Below are positions 8,099-16,393 of a DNA stretch of 35,032 nt, one piece after another. Made by a program: the position numbers and the translations under genes. This DNA comes from an uncultured Alistipes sp. (lineage in GTDB: Bacteria > Bacteroidota > Bacteroidia > Bacteroidales > Rikenellaceae). The notes beneath the pieces were generated by a model. It did no database searches. It had not been told where the DNA came from and saw only the letters and a list, made by a program, of their open reading frames with translations. The stretch spans positions 1 through 35,032 of the forward strand of contig CALUKK010000057.1 in NCBI GenBank assembly GCA_944321205.1, given 5' to 3'. Position 1 is the first letter of the stretch. Each line of letters opens with the position of its first letter.

Positions 8099-9235
8099 AT
8101 GAAGACTCTCTGGATGGCAGGGCTGCTGCTGGCCGCTTCGCCGGCCGCAGCCCAAACCCCGGGGCTGGTATCCATCCCCGAAAGGGTCAACATTCAGGCC
8201 GATTCGGCCCGCCTTGATCAGGTGATCGACGGCCGATGGGTCGCCGTCGGAATCCCCAAAGAGGGGGCGTTGTGCCGCGACAGCTCCCGACCCTACGCCG
8301 GGAAACCCTCGTTCCGCTTCACGCTCGGCGTGCAGGACAACACCCTCAAAGGGTATGCCCCGGGCGAAACGAAGGGCCGCTCGGAGTTGGCCTACTGCTA
8401 TGCCACGGCCGCCGATTTCGCCAACCTGCCGCCGGAAACGTATGCCTCCGCACAAAAGACGAAGACCGTCTATCACTACGGCAAGGGAATCTGCCCGCAG
8501 GGATCCTCATGGCGCTATACCTTCGCCGTCTACATCCCCGCGGAGCTCGACAGCCTGGTCTCGACAATCTTCGCCCAATGGCACGGAATGCCCGACCGAA
8601 CGCTCGTCACGGCTCCCGACGGTCGCGTCACGAAACTGTCCGTGCGGGAGTTCGTGGCCATGAGCGACACGACAATCATCAAGAAGGAGAAGGTCTTCAG
8701 CGCCGTCGCCTCAACCGACGAAAACGGACAGGTCCGGCTCCAGGCCGGCAAACCCACAGGCTGGAAGGTCGAACAGGGTGGATACCCCCCGCTGGCATTC
8801 GGATTCTCCGGCGGATGGTTCTACATCAAGGCAAACTCCGACCGTCGCTGGTTCTCCGACAAGGACGACCGGTGCAACGCCAATCCCGAAAAGGTCGACG
8901 CGATGCAATCCGTACGTTCGGAGTTCAAGTGCTCGACGATCGCCTGCAAGATGCCATTCGCCGAGTTCCCGAAAAACCGCTGGGTCGAGTTTACCGTCGA
9001 CATTGTCTGGACCCGCTACGGAGGCGAAGCCCAGACCATCGTGAGGCCCGGACGTCTCAACGTCGAAATGCTCTGCGACGGCCTCTCGCAAAAACTGGTC
9101 GATAACCGCGAAATCCTCATCGGACGAAACGACGAAGACGGATACTACTTCAAATACGGAATCTATCGCGTTGGAGGCTGCACGAAACCGGTCAGCTACA
9201 ATCTCGCCGGATTCTCCCAAACACGGATCGACTGA
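8099..9235 (+). CDS. PL13 heparinase I (heparin lyase)
   Basis: The protein has 378 residues from the ATG at 8099, 10 bp after the PL12 stop. The signal peptide is MKTLWMAGLLLAASPAAAQ. The rest aligns along its whole length with Pedobacter heparinase I: RVNIQADSARLD, GRWVAVGI, GYAPGETKGRSEL, VYHYGKGICPQGSS, TIFAQWHGMPDRTLV, GWKVEQGGYPPLAFGFS, YIKANSDRRW and ILIGRNDEDGYYFKYGIYRVG. H162 in QWHG is the family's catalytic histidine, and C132 matches the conserved heparinase I cysteine. It cleaves highly sulfated heparin regions containing 2-O-sulfated iduronate, complementing the two PL12 enzymes. Last gene of its operon; a strong hairpin follows. Confidence 0.96.
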   Translation: MKTLWMAGLLLAASPAAAQTPGLVSIPERVNIQADSARLDQVIDGRWVAVGIPKEGALCRDSSRPYAGKPSFRFTLGVQDNTLKGYAPGETKGRSELAYCYATAADFANLPPETYASAQKTKTVYHYGKGICPQGSSWRYTFAVYIPAELDSLVSTIFAQWHGMPDRTLVTAPDGRVTKLSVREFVAMSDTTIIKKEKVFSAVASTDENGQVRLQAGKPTGWKVEQGGYPPLAFGFSGGWFYIKANSDRRWFSDKDDRCNANPEKVDAMQSVRSEFKCSTIACKMPFAEFPKNRWVEFTVDIVWTRYGGEAQTIVRPGRLNVEMLCDGLSQKLVDNREILIGRNDEDGYYFKYGIYRVGGCTKPVSYNLAGFSQTRID

Positions 9236-9297
9236 TCCCGCCGGGACCGGGAGCAGCTGAGCCCCGATCCCCGGATGGGCGGAATCTCCCGGATCAG

Positions 9298-9347
9298 TTC
9301 AGAAGAGATCCCGGTCGGAACAACTTCCGACCGGGATCTCTTCTGAA
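9298..9347. terminator. Bidirectional hairpin terminator between convergent PL13 and SusD genes
   Basis: Arms 9298-9320 and 9325-9347 are perfectly complementary over 23 bp, with a CAAC loop. It lies between two converging operons. There is no clear T-run on either strand, so it may act as a strong RNA 3' stabiliser or a factor-assisted terminator rather than a textbook intrinsic one. Confidence 0.8.
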
Positions 9348-9358
9348 TCCGGAAAGTC

Positions 9359-11002
9359 CTATTTCCCCCAACCCGGATTCTGCTTGCACAACTTCATCAG
9401 GTCAAGATCCCGCTGCGGAATGGGGAGCAACTCGTGACGACCCTCAATCGTGTAGCGCGCTACCGTATAGTTCGCATCCGGCATCCAGTCCACCAACTCC
9501 TGCGACGTGCGGCGAATCGATTCATAGTAGATGCCCCAACGAATCAGATCCTGCTTGCGATGCCCCTCGAAACAGAGCTCGTATGCCCGCTCCTTGCGGA
9601 TCGCCTCGCGCAACTCTTCTCGCGACAGCCCGTACGACAGATCGTGTTCCGTATCCTTGAACCCCCGGCGCCGAACCGCATTCACCGCATCTACAGCATC
9701 CATAATCGATCCCCCCGATTCATTCAACGCCTCGGCAAACAACAGCAGAACGTCCGAATAGCGCAGAATATACCAGTTGACGTTCGACTTGTCGTTGTGA
9801 ACCATGTAGTTCGTCGAACTGACATACTTCTCCGTATCCCACTTGCCCGGCGTAAAAAGCTGACAGGCCTTGTTGCCCGTCTTGTCCAACGGCGTACTCC
9901 CGGACGACAGATACGGAACCGGCGTACGACCGTTATTCTTGTCGTACTTGTAGTCGGCTATCGACAACGGCAGACGCGGATCGTTGTGCGTCCACCACTC
10001 CCGGGTGAAACTGTAAACCACCTTCCAGTTCGCGGCATTGCGCCCCCGCTGCCCATCAATCATCTCCGCCGACACGCCGTTCCATTTCCCGATACGACCG
10101 GCCGTCAGATCGCTGTCCAGACTCGTCGGCGAATAGAACGAAACCTCGATCAGACTCTCTCCGGCATCCCAGATGCCGTTGCACGTATTGCGCCATACCG
10201 TCTCATAGTCGGGGATCAAGCGATGCTTCCCCGACTCGACAACCTGACGTGCCACCTTCACGGCCTCACCCCATTTCGTCTCGTCCCGGACAGGATAACC
10301 CGCCCACGTACAGTAAACCTTCGCCAGCAGCCCCAGGGCCGACCCCTTCGACATACGATAGGCATTCGTCGCCCGCTGCGTATCGTCCACTGCCCACGGA
10401 AGAACTTCCGCAGCGTATTTCAAATCCTCCTCAATGAAGGCATACACATCCCGCGGATCCGACTGCACATACTCCGTAGCACTCTTCTCCGCCTCCGAGG
10501 TCGTCTTGACCAACACGATGTTCCCGTACCAGCGCACCAACTCGAAATAAAACAGGGCTCGCAACGCCCGGGCTTCTCCCAGATAGATCGTCCCCAGCTC
10601 CTGATTCTTCCCGCTCCACGACCCGATGCGCGAAGTGACCGTCTCGATGAAATCGTTCGCATCGTAAATCGACGAATAGAGCTTCTGCCACGTCTCCATG
10701 ATCTCCGACGTCGACGGATTGTGTGAATTGGTCGGAATCTCCCGAACCCCTGACGTCGAATTCCCCTCGCACTGGGCTATGTCCGACGATATGGTGAACA
10801 ACAGTGACAGATGATACGAATACATGTACTCGTTGGTCAAATCCTTGTAGATACCCATCAGAACCGTCTCGGCCTCCGAGGCATCGTTCAGATAATTCTC
10901 CTTGCCGATCTCCGTGTATGACTCCTCCTCCAACAGATCGGAGCACGATACCCCCAAAAACATACCCAGCGTCGACATCCCGTATAATAAGATCTTTTTC
11001 AT
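9359..11002 (-). CDS. SusD-like surface glycan-binding lipoprotein of the heparin PUL
   Basis: The protein has 547 residues from the ATG at 11002. The lipoprotein signal MKKILLYGMSTLGMFLGVSC gives Cys20, followed by an acidic stretch (SDLLEEE) consistent with surface export. RagB/SusD features include YLNDASEAETVLMGIYKDLTN near the N-terminus and LGEARALRALFYFELVRWYGNI. The C-terminal section has LRYSDVLLLFAEALNESGG, VNAVRRRGF and RKERAYELCFEGHRKQDLIRWG. It would cap the SusC channel and capture heparin oligosaccharides. It is last in the leftward operon, 31 bp after SusC. Confidence 0.95.
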   Translation of the reverse strand: MKKILLYGMSTLGMFLGVSCSDLLEEESYTEIGKENYLNDASEAETVLMGIYKDLTNEYMYSYHLSLLFTISSDIAQCEGNSTSGVREIPTNSHNPSTSEIMETWQKLYSSIYDANDFIETVTSRIGSWSGKNQELGTIYLGEARALRALFYFELVRWYGNIVLVKTTSEAEKSATEYVQSDPRDVYAFIEEDLKYAAEVLPWAVDDTQRATNAYRMSKGSALGLLAKVYCTWAGYPVRDETKWGEAVKVARQVVESGKHRLIPDYETVWRNTCNGIWDAGESLIEVSFYSPTSLDSDLTAGRIGKWNGVSAEMIDGQRGRNAANWKVVYSFTREWWTHNDPRLPLSIADYKYDKNNGRTPVPYLSSGSTPLDKTGNKACQLFTPGKWDTEKYVSSTNYMVHNDKSNVNWYILRYSDVLLLFAEALNESGGSIMDAVDAVNAVRRRGFKDTEHDLSYGLSREELREAIRKERAYELCFEGHRKQDLIRWGIYYESIRRTSQELVDWMPDANYTVARYTIEGRHELLPIPQRDLDLMKLCKQNPGWGK

Positions 11003-11033
11003 AGATAGTTCGTTTGCTTTTGTTGGTCTCACT

Positions 11034-14000
11034 TTAGAACGTCAGGTCCAGACCTACCGTATACACCTTGCTGCGGGGATAGGCTCCCCAATCCAGCGAC
11101 GGAGTCATCGGACTCGATGCCCGCATGCTTACCTCGGGATCGTAACCCGAATAACCCGTCACCACAAAGAGATTCTGTCCCGAAACATAGATGCGCAACT
11201 TCGAAACCCAGAATTTCCGCGTCACATGCTGCGGAAGCGTATAACCCAGCGTCAAACTCTTCATCCGCAGAAATGACCCGTCCTCGATGAAGCGCGAATA
11301 GAGCTCGTTCTTCACGTAGCCGTCCTGGCGCGGAACCCGGTTCGAGGCATTCGTCGGGGTCCAGCGGTCGGCAATCTCCGACATCATGTTCGCCCGCTGG
11401 TCCAGCGTCTGCGATGCATACATGCGCGTGGCATTGTAGACGTCGTTACCGTAGTTGAACTGGAACATGAAACTCAGATCTATACCCTTGTAGGAGAAGG
11501 TATTGGTGATACCTCCGTACCATTTCGGGGTTCCGTTGCCGATCACCGTACGGTCGTTCGACGTGATCTCCCCGTCGCCGTCTATGTCCTTGTACTTCAC
11601 AACTCCCGGACTAAAATCCCCCTCCGTATAGTGTTTCGACATGTCCACAACTCCCGGCCGCAGATGCATTTTGCCCGTCGCGGCATCCACCTCGAAATCC
11701 GACGACTGGTAAACCCCGTCGAAGGCATATCCGTAGATCAGACCCAACGACTGACCTACGAGGGCCACATAGTCGTCGTTCGTATACTCGGAGTTCCAGT
11801 CGGCATTCCGCCCCATCGACACCGAACCGTCGGCCAACGACAACAACTCATTGTGTATGAACGAAATGTTGAAATCCGTCGTCCAGGTGAATCCGCTCTT
11901 CGTGCTGAGGTTCGTCGAATTGATCGCCAACTCAAGCCCCTTGTTGCGGATCTTGCCCACGTTCCGCCATTGTGACTCGAATCCCGATACGTAGGCCTTG
12001 TTCGACTCCATGAGCAGATCCTTCGTATCCTTGATAAACAGATCCGCCGTAATATTCAACCGGTTGCGGAAAAGACCCACGTCTACGCCAAGATTCGTAC
12101 TCTGGGATGCCTCCCACTTGAGATCCTCGTTCGGCAGCTGTTTCGGCGTAAGTACCGTGATCAGATTGTTCCCGTAACCGTACTTGCCCTGAGAATAGAG
12201 CGTCAGCGACAGGTAGTTCGTGATGCGGTCGTTGCCAACCATACCCCAGCCGGCACGCAGCTTCAGATTCGAAATCACGGCCTGATTCTTCATGAAACGC
12301 TCCTCGGAGATCCGCCAGGCCGCCGAAAACGACGGAAAGTATCCCCACTTGTTGTTCTTCGAAAAAACCGTTGAACCGTCCGCGCGGACCGTCGCCGTGA
12401 AAAGATAGCGGTCCTTGTAGTTGTAGTTGCCTCGGGCAAAGAACGATATCAGCATGTTGTCGGAACGGGACGACGTCACCTGACTCGGCGTGGCGCCCAA
12501 ACCCAGGTTGTTGTTCCCCAGATTGTCGAACGGAAAATCCGTCGACTGACCCTTCACATACTCCGTACCCCGGAACGAGGTCTCCTGACCCAGCATCACG
12601 TCAAAAGCATGCCCGTTCTTCTTTTTATACTTATAGGTCAGATAGTTGTAATTCGTCCACCGCACGTCGCGCGTCATCTGGGTGGCACCGTACGGAGTCT
12701 GTCCGTTCCGGAATGCCTCCTTCGAACCTTCGTAGTAGAACTGATAGTAGCGCCGGTTGGTCGTATTGTACGACCCCGCCGTGCGAAAACTCCACCCTCT
12801 GCCCAGATCAAAGTTCAACGCCACGTTCCCGGACCACATCTCCGTCTTCGTCGTATTGGTCACGGATTCGGCCTGCTTGATCGGGTTCACCTGCGCCAGC
12901 GACTCCGAAGACTCCAGCTCCAACGGATCAATCGCGGAATTCAACAACTCCTCGTCGGTCATCCGCAAGCCGCCTGTCGGTCGGGCCCGCAGTATCTGAC
13001 CCAACATGTTCAGACGTCCGTTATCCCCCGAGGTCCCCATACCCCGCTTGTCCGTAAAGGCATAGTTCACCGTTGCGTCGACCCGCAGCAGCTTCGAAAC
13101 CTTGTGACTCACGCGCATCTTCGCCGTAATCTTGTTGAAGGCGCTGTTGCGGAAAATACCGTTCTCCAGAAAGTCCGAGAACGAAAAGGCATACGTCGTA
13201 CGCTCCGATCCGCCCGATATCGAAACGTTATGGTCCTGTGACCACGTGGGACGGAAGGTCTCCCGCTGCCAGTCGATTCCCCCAACGCCGATATAGTCAT
13301 CCAGACTCTGATACCGGTAGGGAATCCCATATTCGTCCTCCCCGGAACGGTAATAGGTCGTATTGAACTTGTCGGGCCACGCCTCAACCTGCAACTTCAC
13401 AAATTCATAGGGCGTAAGCAGATCCAGAATCTTCGAAATCTCCCGATAGCTCGCCGATCCGTTGTAGGTCACAACCGGTCGACCCTTCTTTCCCGATTTC
13501 GTCGTAACCATCACCACTCCGTTCGCTGCCCGCGATCCGTAGATCGCCGACGACGAGGCATCCTTCAACACCTCAATCGAGGCTATGTCCGAATTCGACA
13601 GATAGTCGATGTTGTCAACCTGGAAACCGTCCACGATATAGAGCGGTGTGGTCTCGCCGTTCACCGATCCGATACCGCGGATCTTGATGTCGAAACCCGC
13701 ACCCGGCGTACCGTCCGAGGCCGTGATCTGAACCCCCGCGATCTGACCCCCGAGAGCCTCCATCACCGATCCCGACTTGAATCCCTCGACATCCTCCGAC
13801 GATACCGTCGCTATCGCGCCCGTCAGGTCACTGCGCTTCTGCGCCCCGTAACCCACCACGACAACCTCATCCATCACATTGGCCTCCGGTTCCAGTTTCA
13901 CGTCAATCGTCGTCTGTGTCCCGACGGAAATCTCCTGCGTCTTGTAACCCAGGTAGGAGATCACCAGAACAGCTCCCTGCTTCACCGAGAGCGAATAATT

Positions 14001-14192
14001 GCCTTTCAGGTCCGTCGAGACCCCCTGCGTGGTGCCCTTCACCACGACGTTGGCTCCGATGGCCGGCTGTCCGTTCTCGTCGACAACCGTTCCCGTTATC
14101 TTGTTCTGGGCGGTGGCGACGAAGGCCACGACAAGAGCCAGAAGTGTCAGAAACCCTCTCAGCCCGAATGCCCGTTTTTTCATATATCTCAT
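11034..14192 (-). CDS. SusC-like TonB-dependent transporter of the heparin PUL
   Basis: The protein has 1052 residues from 14192; an internal ATG at 14183 (MKKRAFGLRG) is an equally good start. A signal peptide ends near FVATAQ. A carboxypeptidase-like regulatory domain follows (ITGTVVDENGQPAIGANVVVKGTTQGV...). The plug contains DEVVVVGYGAQKRSDLTGAIATVSSEDV and IRGIGSVNGETTPLYIVDGFQVDNIDYL. A long 22-strand-type barrel ends in YTVGLDLTF. It imports oligosaccharides across the outer membrane with TonB energy. It sits 21 bp downstream of the SGBP gene and is paired with the SusD gene. Confidence 0.97.
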   Translation of the reverse strand: MRYMKKRAFGLRGFLTLLALVVAFVATAQNKITGTVVDENGQPAIGANVVVKGTTQGVSTDLKGNYSLSVKQGAVLVISYLGYKTQEISVGTQTTIDVKLEPEANVMDEVVVVGYGAQKRSDLTGAIATVSSEDVEGFKSGSVMEALGGQIAGVQITASDGTPGAGFDIKIRGIGSVNGETTPLYIVDGFQVDNIDYLSNSDIASIEVLKDASSSAIYGSRAANGVVMVTTKSGKKGRPVVTYNGSASYREISKILDLLTPYEFVKLQVEAWPDKFNTTYYRSGEDEYGIPYRYQSLDDYIGVGGIDWQRETFRPTWSQDHNVSISGGSERTTYAFSFSDFLENGIFRNSAFNKITAKMRVSHKVSKLLRVDATVNYAFTDKRGMGTSGDNGRLNMLGQILRARPTGGLRMTDEELLNSAIDPLELESSESLAQVNPIKQAESVTNTTKTEMWSGNVALNFDLGRGWSFRTAGSYNTTNRRYYQFYYEGSKEAFRNGQTPYGATQMTRDVRWTNYNYLTYKYKKKNGHAFDVMLGQETSFRGTEYVKGQSTDFPFDNLGNNNLGLGATPSQVTSSRSDNMLISFFARGNYNYKDRYLFTATVRADGSTVFSKNNKWGYFPSFSAAWRISEERFMKNQAVISNLKLRAGWGMVGNDRITNYLSLTLYSQGKYGYGNNLITVLTPKQLPNEDLKWEASQSTNLGVDVGLFRNRLNITADLFIKDTKDLLMESNKAYVSGFESQWRNVGKIRNKGLELAINSTNLSTKSGFTWTTDFNISFIHNELLSLADGSVSMGRNADWNSEYTNDDYVALVGQSLGLIYGYAFDGVYQSSDFEVDAATGKMHLRPGVVDMSKHYTEGDFSPGVVKYKDIDGDGEITSNDRTVIGNGTPKWYGGITNTFSYKGIDLSFMFQFNYGNDVYNATRMYASQTLDQRANMMSEIADRWTPTNASNRVPRQDGYVKNELYSRFIEDGSFLRMKSLTLGYTLPQHVTRKFWVSKLRIYVSGQNLFVVTGYSGYDPEVSMRASSPMTPSLDWGAYPRSKVYTVGLDLTF

Positions 14193-14213
14193 AACTGATT
14201 TCAGTCTCTTAGG

Positions 14214-16373
14214 TTAAAAATTCTCGTCGAACCAGACGGCCATGTGGATCGCGTTCTTCGTCCCCGAAGCATCCAGCTCCGCAAAGGTGCCCGTCGTCGT
14301 ATAGGGCGCCTGGAAGATCAGAACGCCATTGGCATAGGCTCCGTCAAGCTGCCATTTGCCGCCGGCAATGTACATCTTGAAGTCATTGCCGCAATCGATG
14401 TAGCCGAGTTTGTTCGTCAGAGACGACGACACCGCAGGAGTCTGCAGCTCGTAATAGGACATCGGCTCCCGACTCCCCGCCGTGGGTGACGACTCCCATG
14501 TATAGGTCTCCCACATCCGGTAGATGAACGTGCTCTTGACCGGTGCATCCAATTTGCCGCTCTGGTGCGAGGCGGGCCCCCCGAAGTTGTAATAGTACAG
14601 GTCCCGCTTGAGCGTGATCATGAACCGCGACTTGTCGCCCTCGATCGTCGGAGCCGCCGAGTATCCGCCCGTACGCGGATTCACCCGGAACACCATCGGA
14701 CTGTACATCACCACCTTGTCAATCGCCGACAGAACCCGCACGAAAAGATACGTCGTGCGCGTAACGGCCGTCTCGCCCGAACCGATCGTCGCATCGATCC
14801 GTACGATGGCAAACTGTCCGACCCGATCGTTGCGGAAGGTCAGGTGAACCGTGCCGTCATCCGCCACATAGGTCAGCGACGCCTTCGTCCGCAGAGGATT
14901 GTCATGGATCCGGGTCATCTTGAAGGTCACGGCCCGGTTGTTGAAGTCCTCATGAGCCACCGGAATCGCCACGGTCGTATTGTCGCTTGACGTCCCCTGC
15001 ATGTCGAAAACATACTGGTCGGCCTGCGTCTGCCAATCCTCCAGACCCAGGTTGTTGCCGTAACGGAACGTCGTGAACATGTTCGGATTCGCGGCAACGG
15101 TCAACTGCAGCGTCGTCTCCGAAGATCCCTTCACATTCGTCACCGTCACCGGAATCGTATAGACTCCCGGATCGGCCATGATCTTCGACAGCGAGGTGAT
15201 CTCTCCCGTCGCGGCATCGATCTGCAACTGTCCGGCCAGTGCCGCGGGAACCTCGCCCAGGGCAAACGTCACCTCATCCCCGATGAAACCATCCGATTTC
15301 GGCGCCTTGAACGTCGTGCCGGCAATCACCTCAACGGGAGAATAGGTGAAGCTCCCGGGATCGATCGGCGTGATGAACGCTATGACGGTCAGCGTATAGG
15401 CATTCTCGAAATCCGCCGAACCGTAACGGTTCGTAACCGTCAGATCTACCGTGTAGGTGGAACCCACCGAAAGCCCATTGCCTTCGGCTACGGTGAGAAC
15501 GCCCGTGGATGGATCGATCCGGATCAGATCCGTCTCGGCACTCTCGGCGCCGGGGTGGACCGCCTTGATGGCCCACGTCACCTCATCGGGTGAACCCTTG
15601 AGCGTCGGCGTGGCACTCGTGAACGACCGGTCGGCCTCCATGCGTCCCGCCGACGGCGTATAGGAGACACTCAGCGGAAGACTCGTAATCCGGGCCGTGA
15701 GAACCTGCTCGAAGGTCTTCGTGCCGGCATAGGTCTCGATCTGCACCGACAGCGGATAGTTCCCCGGAAGAATCTCGCCCTCATACTCCGGATCAAGCGT
15801 GATAACTCCCTCGTCCGAAATGGTGAAATACGCGAAACCCTCCTCCTGAAGCAGCGAATAGCGCCGTATCGCAACCGACTCCCCGACGGGCGTCACCGTG
15901 ACCTGCGCCTCACTCGTCGCCAGATCCCCGTAGGGTATCGTCAGCGTCGAAGCACTCAACTCAATCTCCGCCGGCGTCGAGGGAGACATCTCAACCACGA
16001 AAATATCCTTGAACGTATAGTGTCCTCCTCCCGCCTGGCACGCTATCGTCAGCTTGTAGATGCCCGGCTCCAGTCCCGAGGTGTTCGATATGCTGACCAT
16101 TCCCGTATCGGCATTGATCGAGAAACTGTCACTGGTCATCGCCTCGCCGTCGAACGTGATGCCCGCTATGGAAAAACTCCCCGGCGTAGGACCATGGTAG
16201 GTAGGAACTCCCGACACGAAGTTCATCGAGGGCCCGATATCCACAACCGTCGGATAGTAGAGTTCCAGCGCTTCCGACGTCTCATCGTCCTTACACGACG
16301 TGAGAAAAACCGTGCTGATCAGACCCAGCAGCCCCAACACGGCAAGGCTTATATGGTGAAACCGTATTTTCAT
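14214..16373 (-). CDS. Surface glycan-binding lipoprotein (SGBP) with repeated Ig/cadherin-like domains
   Basis: The protein has 719 residues from the ATG at 16373. The signal ends in FLTSC (Cys27), and KDDE right after the cysteine matches the Bacteroidetes lipoprotein surface-export signal. The body consists of several beta-sandwich modules that repeat phrases such as GxYxLTI/VTVTNxxG and an 'initial value, then range' pattern (SINADTGMVSISNTSGLEPGIYKLTI, RIDPSTGVLTVAEGNGLSVGSTYTVDLTV, QIDAATGEITSLSKIMADPGVYTIPVTV). A distinct C-terminal domain follows, about 220 residues long. Position and architecture match BT4661, the heparin-binding SGBP of the B. thetaiotaomicron PUL. Direct binding to heparin is inferred. 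Confidence 0.85.
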   Translation of the reverse strand: MKIRFHHISLAVLGLLGLISTVFLTSCKDDETSEALELYYPTVVDIGPSMNFVSGVPTYHGPTPGSFSIAGITFDGEAMTSDSFSINADTGMVSISNTSGLEPGIYKLTIACQAGGGHYTFKDIFVVEMSPSTPAEIELSASTLTIPYGDLATSEAQVTVTPVGESVAIRRYSLLQEEGFAYFTISDEGVITLDPEYEGEILPGNYPLSVQIETYAGTKTFEQVLTARITSLPLSVSYTPSAGRMEADRSFTSATPTLKGSPDEVTWAIKAVHPGAESAETDLIRIDPSTGVLTVAEGNGLSVGSTYTVDLTVTNRYGSADFENAYTLTVIAFITPIDPGSFTYSPVEVIAGTTFKAPKSDGFIGDEVTFALGEVPAALAGQLQIDAATGEITSLSKIMADPGVYTIPVTVTNVKGSSETTLQLTVAANPNMFTTFRYGNNLGLEDWQTQADQYVFDMQGTSSDNTTVAIPVAHEDFNNRAVTFKMTRIHDNPLRTKASLTYVADDGTVHLTFRNDRVGQFAIVRIDATIGSGETAVTRTTYLFVRVLSAIDKVVMYSPMVFRVNPRTGGYSAAPTIEGDKSRFMITLKRDLYYYNFGGPASHQSGKLDAPVKSTFIYRMWETYTWESSPTAGSREPMSYYELQTPAVSSSLTNKLGYIDCGNDFKMYIAGGKWQLDGAYANGVLIFQAPYTTTGTFAELDASGTKNAIHMAVWFDENF

Positions 16374-16393
16374 ATCTGTTTGCAGTTTTAGGT

